Assembly: GCF_025813715.1 (NCBI RefSeq)
Contig: NZ_CP107532.1
Location: 5,138,501-5,202,500 of the forward strand
DNA: 64,000 bases
Direction of reading: 5' to 3'
From: Methylobacterium sp. FF17
Lineage (GTDB): Bacteria; Pseudomonadota; Alphaproteobacteria; Rhizobiales; Beijerinckiaceae
This document shows, one piece after another, positions 17,566 through 25,477 of the stretch. The notes beneath the pieces were generated by a model, which was not told where the DNA came from, did not search any database, and saw only the letters and a program-made list of their open reading frames with translations. Made by a program: the position numbers and the translations under genes. Position 1 is the first letter of the stretch; the number at the start of each line of letters is the position of its first letter.

Positions 17566-18540
17566 TCAGGAAGAAGCGTTGTTGCGCCCCAATTCGAAAG
17601 CGTGGTCGATGGCCTGAACGACCTTCTCTGGCGCGAGATGGTGGATCATGTGCCCCATGCCCGGAACGACGATGAACTCGCTCTGAGGCAAGGCATGGTG
17701 CAGTCGCTCCGACTGACGCCCAACATCTGCGATCTGATCGTCGGCCCCTGCGATGATGACGACGGGCAGCTTCAGTTCGCGGTAATGTTCCTGCAGTTCG
17801 ATCGTCACAGGTGTCATCAGAGCCGCGTCCTCCGCGGAGGCGCGCAGTTGAAGGGGCCGCAGCATCATCTCCTTGGGGAACTCGCGTTCGAACCGCTCTG
17901 GCACAGGCGCTGGTGCGAACATCCCCTTGATCATGCCCGGCATCAAAGCTCGTCCGACGAGCGGCGACACCGTGTAGCGCAGCACATCACCAAGGCCAGG
18001 GATGGCCGGTGGCGAAGCCAGGATCACGTCGGCGCGCAACGTCGGATAGTAGTAGCCCGACGCCAGGACGAGGCTCCGGACAAGGCCTGGAGCCTGTAGG
18101 GCCAGCGCAACTGCAACGAGGCTGCCCCAGGAGTGCCCGAGGACGACGGCCTTCGATACGCCGAGGCGTTCCAAGGCCTTCTCATACAGAGTGGCATGAG
18201 CCCTCGGGGTCCAGAGCCCTCGGGGTCTGCTGCTGTAGCCATAGCCCGGTCGGTCAAAGATGATGACGCAGTAGCGCTTTGCGAGTTCGTCCACGATCCC
18301 GCTGACCAGGAAGTCCTGGATCATGGTGCCGTTGCCGTGGATCAGTACGAGCGGCTGTCCGCGGCCACGAACGATGTAGTGCAGGCGAACACCATCCACG
18401 GTCATAAAATCGCCGATGGGCGGCGTGCGTCTTTCGGCTTCACGGGCCTTCGAGACGGCATAGAGGGCGGACGTACCGAGGGCGGCAGCAGTCCCGAGCA
18501 GGGCGGGCATCAGCCAAGGGGTGGTCGAGCGGCGTGTCAT
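17566..18540 (-). CDS. Alpha/beta hydrolase with N-terminal membrane anchor
   Basis: 324 residues from the ATG at 18538-18540. An N-terminal hydrophobic anchor (WLMPALLGTAAALGTSALYA) is followed by an alpha/beta-hydrolase fold: oxyanion motif VLIHGNGT, nucleophile elbow GHSWGS (Ser137), acid in AGADDQIAD and catalytic His in PGMGHMIHH. The substrate is not predictable; relatives include esterases, epoxide hydrolases and haloperoxidase-like enzymes. It is most likely held on the outer face of the inner membrane. Confidence 0.88.
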   Translation of the reverse strand: MTRRSTTPWLMPALLGTAAALGTSALYAVSKAREAERRTPPIGDFMTVDGVRLHYIVRGRGQPLVLIHGNGTMIQDFLVSGIVDELAKRYCVIIFDRPGYGYSSRPRGLWTPRAHATLYEKALERLGVSKAVVLGHSWGSLVAVALALQAPGLVRSLVLASGYYYPTLRADVILASPPAIPGLGDVLRYTVSPLVGRALMPGMIKGMFAPAPVPERFEREFPKEMMLRPLQLRASAEDAALMTPVTIELQEHYRELKLPVVIIAGADDQIADVGRQSERLHHALPQSEFIVVPGMGHMIHHLAPEKVVQAIDHAFELGRNNASS

Positions 18541-18611
18541 GATAGGATCCTGCGTGATGGATGAGGCTACATGGTCCAAGAGACGCCGCCGAGGGATTGA
18601 GGCGAGGGTCC

Positions 18612-19214
18612 TCAAGGACGTGAGGCAGCTCCCAGGAGCTTCGGTGACATCGCTGCGAGAGCCAGCAGCGGTCCAGGCATCACGACACCGGCCCGGCGCA
18701 TGGTCTGGGCTGCCGCCCGGCAACCCTGAAGATCGTTGGCACCAGCCGCGTTCTCGATCTGCTGGACGTTCTCGGCAGATGGCTTGGGAGCCGCTGGCGC
18801 AGCCGGCGTTGCCGCAGGTGCATCCTTCACGGGTCCTGATGCCGTCGCCGTAGAGCCGGTCGGAGCGGCTTTGTTCTGCGCGTCACCCTGTGGACCGGCA
18901 GCACCAGGTCCGGAGGCCGTGATCTGCCCGCTCTGGCCTGAGGTGTTCTGCGGCGTGCCCGGCGCTGACGGCTTTGCTGAAGACTCGTCACTCCTCTTGG
19001 CCGTCACAGCAGTCGCGAGCTGAGGCGGTGTCTCCGCAGCCTTCGTGGCAGCCTCGGGCTGATGCACGAAGGCGACGAGTTCCTGGCAGAGGTTCGCAGG
19101 CTCCCCCGCACTCGTGCCGTTACCGTTGGACGGCCAGGTGGGCGCGCCTTGAGCGAGCGCGATCGCTGGTGTCAAGACCAGCGCGGCGATCATCGTCGCC
19201 TTCAAAGCTTGCAT
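18612..19214 (-). CDS. Secreted Ala/Pro/Ser-rich hypothetical protein
   Basis: 200 residues with a clear signal peptide (MQALKATMIAALVLTPAIAL, cleavage at ALA-Q). A Ser/Pro/Gly/Ala linker occupies the middle; the C-terminal ~45 residues (NVQQIENAAGANDLQGCRA; MRRAGVVMPGPLLALAAMS) form a small conserved-looking domain with one of two cysteines, the other being in NLCQELVAF. Periplasmic; no family recognised. Confidence 0.65.
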   Translation of the reverse strand: MQALKATMIAALVLTPAIALAQGAPTWPSNGNGTSAGEPANLCQELVAFVHQPEAATKAAETPPQLATAVTAKRSDESSAKPSAPGTPQNTSGQSGQITASGPGAAGPQGDAQNKAAPTGSTATASGPVKDAPAATPAAPAAPKPSAENVQQIENAAGANDLQGCRAAAQTMRRAGVVMPGPLLALAAMSPKLLGAASRP

Positions 19215-19567
19215 TGTCGAAGTCCTTGGATCAGCCGCGATCTGCGCAAGGGCGCGACCGTCGGTGCTGACGAAGGGGAACCAGCTGGAAAGGCGAATGG
19301 TTGCAGCACCCGAACTGACCGGTGCTCGCTCCGGATCACCGACGCCTGGAGCAGGCAGAATTCGCTGACAGCTTTGATAAGACTTCGTCGCACATGCTAC
19401 CTAGTCTACGGCGCATCACGATCTTGGCCCAAATGCGCCGCCCACCATTCGTGAGACCTCATGCTATCCACCTGATACCAAGCCTCGTTGAGCGAGACTC
19501 ACGCGGGGTGGCGTCGATATGCGGGTCATGATTCTGTCCTCTGGTTTTGGAGCCTGAGGAGGATGCG

Positions 19568-20113
19568 ATGGCTGCTCCGGTACCGCTGCGGTCGGATTTT
19601 GATGCCGAGGCCCTGCGTGTCTTAGCCAAGGGGTCACGTGATCCGTCCCAGACCCGCCGCCTGTTGGCGCTGTCTGTGATTGCCGCGGGTGGCTCGCGTT
19701 CGGAGGCGGCCGAGATCGGCGGGGTCGGGTTGCAGACGGTGCGTGATTGGGTGATGGCCTTCAACGCCGATGGCCCAAGCGGGCTAATCGACGGCAAGGC
19801 CCCGGGTGCCCGTCCGCGCCTGAACGCCGACCAGCGCGAGGTTCTCAGGGCCCTGGTCGAACAGGGGCCGACGCCCGCCGCCCACGGTGTGGTCCGCTGG
19901 CGCTTGTGCGACCTTGCCCAGATCCTGTGCGAGGATCACGGCGTGTCGGTCTCCGAGCAGACCTTGAGCCGGGTCTTGCGGACCATGGGCTACCGGAAGC
20001 TTTCGGCCCGTCCACGCCATCACGCCCAGGACCCGGACGCCGCGGCTGTTTTTAAAAAAGCTTCACCGACCGTTTGGCGCAGATCGCGCAGGCTGTCGGG
20101 GCCAAGCCCGTAG
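19568..20113 (+). CDS. IS630 transposase, upstream frame (helix-turn-helix half)
   Basis: Starts at the ATG at 19568, with GAGGAGG 8-9 bases before it. The frame contains the helix-turn-helix DNA-binding half (RSEAAEIGGVGLQTVRDWVM; VSEQTLSRVLRTMGYRKLS). It runs into A6G at 20054-20060, where a -1 shift joins it to the catalytic half; without the shift it ends 18 codons later. Confidence 0.85.
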   Translation: MAAPVPLRSDFDAEALRVLAKGSRDPSQTRRLLALSVIAAGGSRSEAAEIGGVGLQTVRDWVMAFNADGPSGLIDGKAPGARPRLNADQREVLRALVEQGPTPAAHGVVRWRLCDLAQILCEDHGVSVSEQTLSRVLRTMGYRKLSARPRHHAQDPDAAAVFKKASPTVWRRSRRLSGPSP

Positions 20114-20625
20114 AGATCTGGTTCTGCGACGAGGCCCGTGTCGGCCAGAAGAACACGCTCACCCGACGCTGGGCTAAGCGTGGAACGCGTCCCTCGGCGC
20201 CAAAGGATCAGCGCACGGCCTCGGCCTACATCTTCGGAGCGATCTGTCCGGCCCGAGGCGTGGGGGCAGGCTTGGTTATGCCCCGTTGCACCACCTCGGC
20301 CATGGCCCATCACCTCGAAGAGATCTCCGCAACCGTCGCGCCCGGCGCCCACGCCGTGCTGCTGCTCGATCAGGCCGGCTGGCACACCACCAGGAAGCTG
20401 CCTGTGCCCGACAACATCACCCTGCTGCCCCTCCCAGCCCGCTCGCCCGAGCTGAACCCCGTCGAAAACCTCTGGCAGTTCATGCGGGACAACTGGCTCG
20501 GCAACCGCGTCTTCCGATCCTATGCCGACATCCTCGACCACTGTTGCAACGCCTGGAACAAGCTCATCGCCCAGCCCTGGCGCATCACGTCCATCGGACG
20601 GCGCCAATGGGCTCATGCATGCTGA
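20056..20625 (+). CDS. IS630 transposase, downstream frame (DDE catalytic half)
   Basis: Read in the -1 frame after AAAAAAG (20054-20060), giving KSFTDRLAQIAQAVGAKPVE and the DDE catalytic triad: Asp in IWFCDEARVG, Asp in VLLLDQAGWH and Glu in SPELNPVENLW. It has no good start of its own (a TTG at 20074 is the first), consistent with synthesis only as a frameshift fusion. Confidence 0.87.
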   Translation, partial: KSFTDRLAQIAQAVGAKPVEIWFCDEARVGQKNTLTRRWAKRGTRPSAPKDQRTASAYIFGAICPARGVGAGLVMPRCTTSAMAHHLEEISATVAPGAHAVLLLDQAGWHTTRKLPVPDNITLLPLPARSPELNPVENLWQFMRDNWLGNRVFRSYADILDHCCNAWNKLIAQPWRITSIGRRQWAHAC

Positions 20626-20795
20626 TCAATGAGAGTTGGTATGAGGTGCCCGTTTCGATCCATGATCTTGCGCAACTGAAGTCGATTGCCCCGGTGAGGG
20701 CGGTAACCTCGCTTACCTGTCGCCCTAACCGGCTTCGCCATTCGCGCGTTGGACAAAGCAAAGGAGAGCCGGCCCGCCCATAAAGTGGGACGCGC

Positions 20796-21020
20796 TCATG
20801 ACCGAATCGGAATACAGGGTACTGCACCGAAGCTTGTCGCGCGAACGACGGGTGCCCCACAGGCGGTCATCAGATCCCGCAGGAACTCCACCTCCTCCTC
20901 GGTCTCGGCCAGGGTCATGAACCCTGTCCGCGCATGCAGCACGCGCGCGCCGAGGAGCACGAGAAGATCGAAGCGCCCATCCGGCTGATCGACGATGGTG
21001 TATGTTACCCGCTGAGCCAT
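20796..21020 (-). CDS. Small hypothetical protein downstream of the EcfG-like gene
   Basis: 74 residues from the ATG at 21018-21020 (MAQRVTYTIVDQPDGRFDLL). A compact beta-alpha layout (VLLGARVLHARTGFMTLAET; EEEVEFLRDLMTACG). It lies 58 bases after the sigma factor gene in the same direction. No family recognised. Confidence 0.65.
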   Translation of the reverse strand: MAQRVTYTIVDQPDGRFDLLVLLGARVLHARTGFMTLAETEEEVEFLRDLMTACGAPVVRATSFGAVPCIPIRS

Positions 21021-21078
21021 GGAGCTACCTACGCGGGTAGACGTCGAAGGTTGCAAGGAAGCTGTGCGGAGCCGCTCC

Positions 21079-21804
21079 TTACGCAGAAACGCCTTCCTCA
21101 GATGTCCCGAGAGCCGCCGCCAGAAATGCACGGGCCCGGCTCACCCGGCTCTTCATGGTGCCTGTCTGCGTCCCCAGGAGGGCGGCGGCCGCTTCGTAGG
21201 TCATGCCCTGGCCTGCCACGAGCAGCAGGGCCTCGCGCTGCGCTGGCGGCAGCTTGGCGAGGATCGCCCAAACCTTCTGCAATTCGATCCCATGCTCCTG
21301 TGAAGGAAGCTCGATGAGCTGTGCGGCCGCAGCGCCATCGGCATCCTCGACTTCGCGCCTGGCCTTGCGGCACTCGGTGTAGAACTGATTGCGCATGATG
21401 GTGAAGAGCCACGCGTTCAGGTTCGTGCCGGGCACGAAGCGATCCTGGCTCTTCCACGCCTTCAGCAGCGTCTCCTGCACGAGATCGTCCGCGCGGGTGG
21501 CGTTCACGACAAGCGACATCGCAAAGCCGCGCAGGCTTGGCAAAGCGGCGAGGAGACCGGCTTTGAACGAAGCAGCGGCGCGCGTGTCCTGAGACGCGAA
21601 TACCGCATCGAGTTGCGCGATCAGCTCGCGGAGCCGCTGAGGCGGCTCATCTGTCGTGAGCAAGCCGTAGGCGAGCTGAAGCTGGCTGCCGAGATGGTCG
21701 CGGACATGCTCCGGCAGTGCTGCGTTGCTTGCTGACTTCGCTTGCGCTTCGACGCCGATACGCACTGGGATCATGCAGGGTGGATCTCGTTCATGCGCTG
21801 CCAT
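21079..21804 (-). CDS. EcfG-type sigma factor with NepR-like N-terminal segment
   Basis: 241 residues (or 231 from the second ATG at 21774). Residues ~30-75 (HLGSQLQLAYGLLTTDEPP; QRLRELIAQLDAVF) match the two-helix pattern of NepR, the anti-sigma factor of the alphaproteobacterial general stress response. Residues ~80-150 are sigma region 2 (LLAALPSLRGFAMSLVVNA; RADDLVQETLLKAWKSQDRF; LNAWLFTIMRNQFYTECRK) and ~180-232 region 4 (LPPAQREALLLVAGQGMTYE; TMKSRVSRARAFL), both close to EcfG. A sigma factor carrying its own NepR-like inhibitor would be self-inhibited until a PhyR-like protein binds. No phyR is in the window. Confidence 0.85.
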   Translation of the reverse strand: MAAHERDPPCMIPVRIGVEAQAKSASNAALPEHVRDHLGSQLQLAYGLLTTDEPPQRLRELIAQLDAVFASQDTRAAASFKAGLLAALPSLRGFAMSLVVNATRADDLVQETLLKAWKSQDRFVPGTNLNAWLFTIMRNQFYTECRKARREVEDADGAAAAQLIELPSQEHGIELQKVWAILAKLPPAQREALLLVAGQGMTYEAAAALLGTQTGTMKSRVSRARAFLAAALGTSEEGVSA

Positions 21805-22149
21805 TCCGGTGCCGTCTCCTCACGCTACTCCTCTGCCGGCTAAGGGCATCGGGATGTTTCGGCAATTGGATGCGGGAGCGATTGGCACACCAATTCTGAA
21901 GGGTGCCTAACGCGAGATTAGACTGATATTCAGGAAGGGCCGCGGCCTTGCGAAAGCCGGTCCGCGTGGCTGCTCTATCCAGCCCGTCGCCCTCCTCGGA
22001 AAAGGGCCCGATGCCGCCATAACGATAGAGGGCCCGGTGCTGCGAACGGTGGTGCGAACGGCGAGTGTCCAAGCCGATACGCGTCTCCCACAATCCGAGG
22101 CGTGCATGAGGATGGGAGAGGCCTGATCGGCCTCTCCTTGCGGTATGGC
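21805..22149. other. Intergenic gap, nothing recognised
   Basis: About 345 bases. No frame shows local codon bias, and no EcfG-type promoter (GGAAC with GTT 16-17 bases on) was found upstream of the sigma gene. Confidence 0.35.
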
Positions 22150-22463
22150 TCAAACCGGCTTGCGCGGGGTCGTCTCGGTGGTGGTGCCGGTGGTCCCGGT
22201 CCGGCTGACCGTGCCGCGTCCGTCCTCCACCTCGACCTCGGTGTGGCGGACCTTGTCGGACACCGTCTCGGTGCGCTGGGTCGCGTCCTTGCGGATGCCG
22301 ACCTCACCCGTGGCGCCGAGGTCGCTCAGTTCCGCCACCCCATGCATCGCGAGCGCCGCCTCGTTGGCATAGGCAAGCGTGTGATCGGGCTCGATCAGGA
22401 TCACGCCTCACCGAGACCGGCAACGACCTGGGCCAACTGCGCTTGTGTATGCTGGCCGAGCAT
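22150..22463 (-). pseudogene. Frameshifted PAS fragment fused to a DUF2382-like tail
   Basis: From the ATG at 22461-22463 the frame reads MLGQHTQAQLAQVVAGLGEA and hits TGA at 22401-22403. In the next frame the PAS text continues without a gap (ILIEPDHTLAYANEAALAMH, then GVAELSDLGAT), so one base has been lost. After about 30 PAS residues the sequence switches to VGIRKDATQRTETVSDKVRH and TEVEVEDGRGT, which is the repeat pattern of DUF2382 (YsnF/AvaK) proteins. Two broken genes appear to be joined. Confidence 0.6.
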
Positions 22464-22523
22464 CGGCAGGTCCTTCGTTCGACACGACGACACATGTCGG
22501 AGGGCAGCTTGTCGCCGCACCCG

Positions 22524-22904
22524 CTACTGAATGGCCGCACCAACTTTTCCGAGCCCCACACGATCGCCTGCTGCGTTCACACGGCCATATCGAATGATTT
22601 GCGCCTGTAGATCGTTGATGGCTTCAACAGCATGTGCACGGGCCGTCCCGATGGCTCGCTGCAAGCGTCCGTCGTACGGTCCAGTTGTGCCCCGATCGAT
22701 CAGACGCGCGGTGCTCTCCAGCCGCTCGAGTACTGCCCGACGAGCCTCCCAGATGCTGTGATCCTGTTCGAGAAAGCGTAGGGCTCCATCGACCAAGCGC
22801 ATTACGTCATCCACGAAAGTAAGGGTATCACTCCCAGCTCCTTTGGCCTGTTCACCGGCTGCTGTCAGGGCTCGAACAATATCAGCACGAAGCTGTGTCG
22901 ACAC
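22524..22904 (-). CDS. Helical hypothetical protein
   Basis: 126 residues from a GTG at 22902-22904, with AAGGA 6-7 bases upstream. It is predicted all-helical (LTFVDDVMRLVDGALRFLEQ; WEARRAVLERLESTARLIDR; ARAHAVEAINDLQAQIIRYG). No family recognised. Codon use is like that of neighbouring real genes. Confidence 0.65.
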   Translation of the reverse strand: MSTQLRADIVRALTAAGEQAKGAGSDTLTFVDDVMRLVDGALRFLEQDHSIWEARRAVLERLESTARLIDRGTTGPYDGRLQRAIGTARAHAVEAINDLQAQIIRYGRVNAAGDRVGLGKVGAAIQ

Positions 22905-23050
22905 GCTGATTTCCTTTTAGCGGGTATTGGTACATTCGATAACGCCTTCCCAGGTGCAAATTTCAAACGACATCACGAAGATCGGGCCGGCTCGCCAGGT
23001 TCCAACAATCTTACGCTTTTGATTAACTACGATCGCGCGCTCACACACCC

Positions 23051-23308
23051 GTGAGGGTTCATAGGATCAACGCCGCACGTTCCTCGAACATGCGTATGTC
23101 CCGGTCGGTTCTTCCCACACTACATACCCTGGCTATCCTGCCAGCGCGCGATGCAGATATGCTCCTCCGTTCCGCTGAACAGCTGTATCTGGCTCAATTG
23201 GGTCAAGAAAAACGCAATGCCTTGAGACGCATCGCCGTCTATCGCCGCGTCCTGGGCCTGCCGCTGTCGATGCAGCTGATGCAGGAGAGATGGGCGGCTT
23301 CCGCGTGA
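23051..23308 (+). CDS. Possible small protein
   Basis: 85 residues from a GTG, or 72 from the ATG at 23090. A helical, basic C-terminal part (ADMLLRSAEQLYLAQLGQEK; ALRRIAVYRRVLGLPLS). The composition is plausible, but the codon bias is weaker than in the core genes. Confidence 0.4.
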   Translation: MRVHRINAARSSNMRMSRSVLPTLHTLAILPARDADMLLRSAEQLYLAQLGQEKRNALRRIAVYRRVLGLPLSMQLMQERWAASA

Positions 23309-23495
23309 TGGGTGGAGCAGAGTAGCTCGGTGCGCCCTCTTCGCCGCGCCCCGTACAGACTTGATGCAATCGATACGCAGGCGGCCCTACAACTCGGCCC
23401 AGCCCATTTGATGCGCTCACAGATGTCACACCCACGGCCGCAACCCGTCCGAGCGGGCCGATGGTAGCCGCTCGCGTCGTCTACGATTCCTCCCG

Positions 23496-23870
23496 GTGAA
23501 GGATGCCGTTGAAGGAACAAGAGGCCCCGTGCTCGGTGCAGCCTTCGCCCTCGATGATGCGAGCGGAAGGGCCATGAAAGCGGATCGTGAGGGAGCAGAA
23601 GCCCCCAACCTTCAGGATTTTGCCGCGCAGTACGCCGACACGCTCGGCCTGGGAAGCGCGGTTCGTATGCGTGAATGGGGCATCAGTCCGATACTGGCCG
23701 CCCGGGAGTACGGTGATTTTGGCGTACGCCTCCCGTCGGTATCTGTCCCCTACCGTGGCAGGTACCGTCGATCGACACAGCGCTGCTCAGCACCAACGCT
23801 GCGCCAACCCTCCCGACCCATGACCGCGCGCATGTCGCTGCTCCGTAAAGGGGAGGCGCATGAGAGTTAA
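23496..23870 (+). CDS. Doubtful open frame, possibly a gene fragment
   Basis: The first two thirds (MKADREGAEAPNLQDFAAQY; ADTLGLGSAVRMREWGISPI from an internal ATG at 23574) look protein-like; the last third is Arg/Ser-rich and looks random. It may be the N-terminus of a broken gene. No family recognised. Confidence 0.25.
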   Translation: MKDAVEGTRGPVLGAAFALDDASGRAMKADREGAEAPNLQDFAAQYADTLGLGSAVRMREWGISPILAAREYGDFGVRLPSVSVPYRGRYRRSTQRCSAPTLRQPSRPMTARMSLLRKGEAHES

Positions 23871-23950
23871 CGGCTCGTAAACGAATTGCTGGCATATCGA
23901 AATTCAACGGCTTTGGTGCGCCCGAGCCACACTTCGAAAGGGCCCGAGGC

Positions 23951-24037
23951 ATGATCACAGCGACCTTCATCGGCATGATGACCGCAGCGCTGACCGCTGC
24001 GGTGGCTGGAGCGATCAGCGATCCAGGCGCGAGATAA
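23951..24037 (+). CDS. Possible 28-residue membrane peptide
   Basis: MITATFIGMMTAALTAAVAG then AISDPGAR: a single hydrophobic helix with a short polar tail. A purine-rich stretch precedes the ATG. Too short to be sure. Confidence 0.3.
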   Translation: MITATFIGMMTAALTAAVAGAISDPGAR

Positions 24038-24215
24038 GCCACCAGCCATCGAGCTGCCGGGATCTCGACGGGCCGGTCACAGGCGCACGTCCAACTCCTT
24101 ATGTGACTGCTACGCTACGGCGGATGTTTCTCGTACGTTGGGGCAGTTCGAGCCCTCGCCTGAGCGTAATTGGCTGATCAGACGGTGGGAGCACACCTGC
24201 TCTTGGTTCAGTCCG

Positions 24216-24326
24216 ATGTCACTCACGCGCTCCGTCCTACGCCAGCACCGCGAGGTCGCCGCCGTAGTCGCGACCTACGGCATGTTTCTGGGTGGTATTC
24301 TGGTGCTCGCCTGGGCGATGGCCTAA
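24216..24326 (+). CDS. Possible small membrane protein
   Basis: 36 residues from the ATG at 24216 (MSLTRSVLRQHREVAAVVAT) ending in one membrane helix (YGMFLGGILVLAWAMA). A longer in-frame version starts at 24138. The basic N-terminus plus hydrophobic helix is typical of single-pass small proteins. Confidence 0.4.
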   Translation: MSLTRSVLRQHREVAAVVATYGMFLGGILVLAWAMA

Positions 24327-24409
24327 GCTCGGCCCTGCAGCGTTGGCTGCTGCCGAGCTGGGAGCACTCAGCGAACGCATACGCGAGAGACCACTCGCAC
24401 GTGCGGTCA

Positions 24410-24972
24410 TTGGTGAGGTGGGCCGGCCGGCACGGCCAATCCCGGTGGCGCGCGGTCTGGCGGTCCATCGCGTCCATCGAGACCTTGAACGCCTCGGAGG
24501 CTACGTTTCACGGACGGGTACCCGGCGCCGACCCTGGCCACGATCTCCTCGCGTGACAGGCGGCTGAGGCGCCCGATGCGGGGAACGGGCCTCCAGGCGG
24601 ACGAGGCGCGTTTCCAGGCGTGCAGATCCGTCGCCTCGATCGCACACACAGGGGCGTCAACGGACTTCGAGATGTCGGCGGCCTCGGCCGGGCTCAGATC
24701 CCCCGCTGCCAGCGCGTGCAGGATGGTGCCGGTCGCCCTGGGCAGGTCCGCCGTATCCACGATGGGTGGCAGGGCGAATAGCACAGCCCGGTCCTTCCGA
24801 GGCGGCACAAGGCGGTCCAGGCACATGCGCAGAACCGCAGGGTCAGCTCGATAGCCTTTCGGGTGATCGCCTCGCCCTCGCCGTCAAAGATGGCTTCCAG
24901 AGCGAGCGTAGCCTTGCTGCGGGACCCTTTCGAGCGCTGGGCCGGATTGCCGCACTGGCCTGGCTGAACGTC
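24410..24972 (-). pseudogene. DUF5681 gene remnant with an internal deletion
   Basis: The 5' part (PGQCGNPAQRSKGSRSK; TLALEAIFDGEGEAITRKAI) matches the start of DUF5681 proteins, whose hallmark is F-K-P-G-Q-S-G-N-P. Near 24843-24845 the frame shifts: IEL is followed in the next frame by DPAVLRMCLDRLVPPRKDR, where the family has E-L-A-L-A-G-D-P-A-x-L-R-x-C-L-D-R-L. A deletion of about 13-14 bases explains this exactly. The rest continues (VRFALPP-like: VLFALPPIVDTADLPRATG; AAGDLSPAEAADISKSV). DUF5681 proteins are common near phage and integrated elements. Confidence 0.75.
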
Positions 24973-25079
24973 GGGTTTCCTCGTCGTCGTGGCTCGATCC
25001 TACCCCACCGTCAGCCTAGGCAATGGCCTGTTTCGATCAACGTTCAAACAGCTGCGTGCTGGCAAAGAAGCCTCAGGCC

Positions 25080-25430
25080 TCATCGACTTGAGGCATTGAC
25101 GAGGGAGGTCGGACTTTCGTCCCAGCATTTCCGAGCCGGCACGAGTTCACCGTGTCGCCTCTTCGCGGTCTTCTCACGCTCGCACGCAACGATGCGCTCC
25201 CGATAAGCCACACGCTTTTCATGATCGGCTTCACGAGGAGATATCGGAATGCGGGTCGTGTTTGCGGCCAAAGGAAGGTTGCACGTTACTGCGCTGAGCA
25301 GTCGAAAATCGCAGGCGTACACCCTCCAAGGAGAAAATTCTTTGGTGCCAGGCCCCATGACAGCGGCTATCGAAGCCGCGACAGCGATAATGGCGATGAC
25401 GTTGAGGATGATCTTTCCTGCCTTTGCCAT
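25080..25430 (-). CDS. Small membrane-anchored hypothetical protein
   Basis: 116 residues. One N-terminal helix (KIILNVIAIIAVAASIAAVM) and a soluble, charged part with four cysteines (VYACDFRLL, AVTCNLPLA, RIVACEREK, ARKCWDESP), consistent with a periplasmic domain. No family recognised. The IS5 element starts 48 bases upstream of its ATG and may have cut off its promoter. Confidence 0.65.
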   Translation of the reverse strand: MAKAGKIILNVIAIIAVAASIAAVMGPGTKEFSPWRVYACDFRLLSAVTCNLPLAANTTRIPISPREADHEKRVAYRERIVACEREKTAKRRHGELVPARKCWDESPTSLVNASSR

Positions 25431-25477
25431 CCGTTCAGCTCAGCAAAACCTAAATCGGCCGTAAGGTGCGCTTGTTA

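Larger units (their letters stand above)
19476..20641 (+). mobile_element. Complete IS630-family insertion sequence
   Basis: Bounded by imperfect terminal repeats: 19472-19491 and the reverse complement of 20626-20645 agree at 16 of 20 positions, and TA, the target duplicated by IS630/mariner-type elements, stands at both ends (19476-19477 and 20640-20641). It encodes a transposase in two overlapping frames. The two halves look undamaged, so the element may still be active. Confidence 0.85.

Noticed and set aside
23309..23495. A gene on either strand
   Set aside because: Frames lack the local codon bias and have no start with a ribosome binding site.
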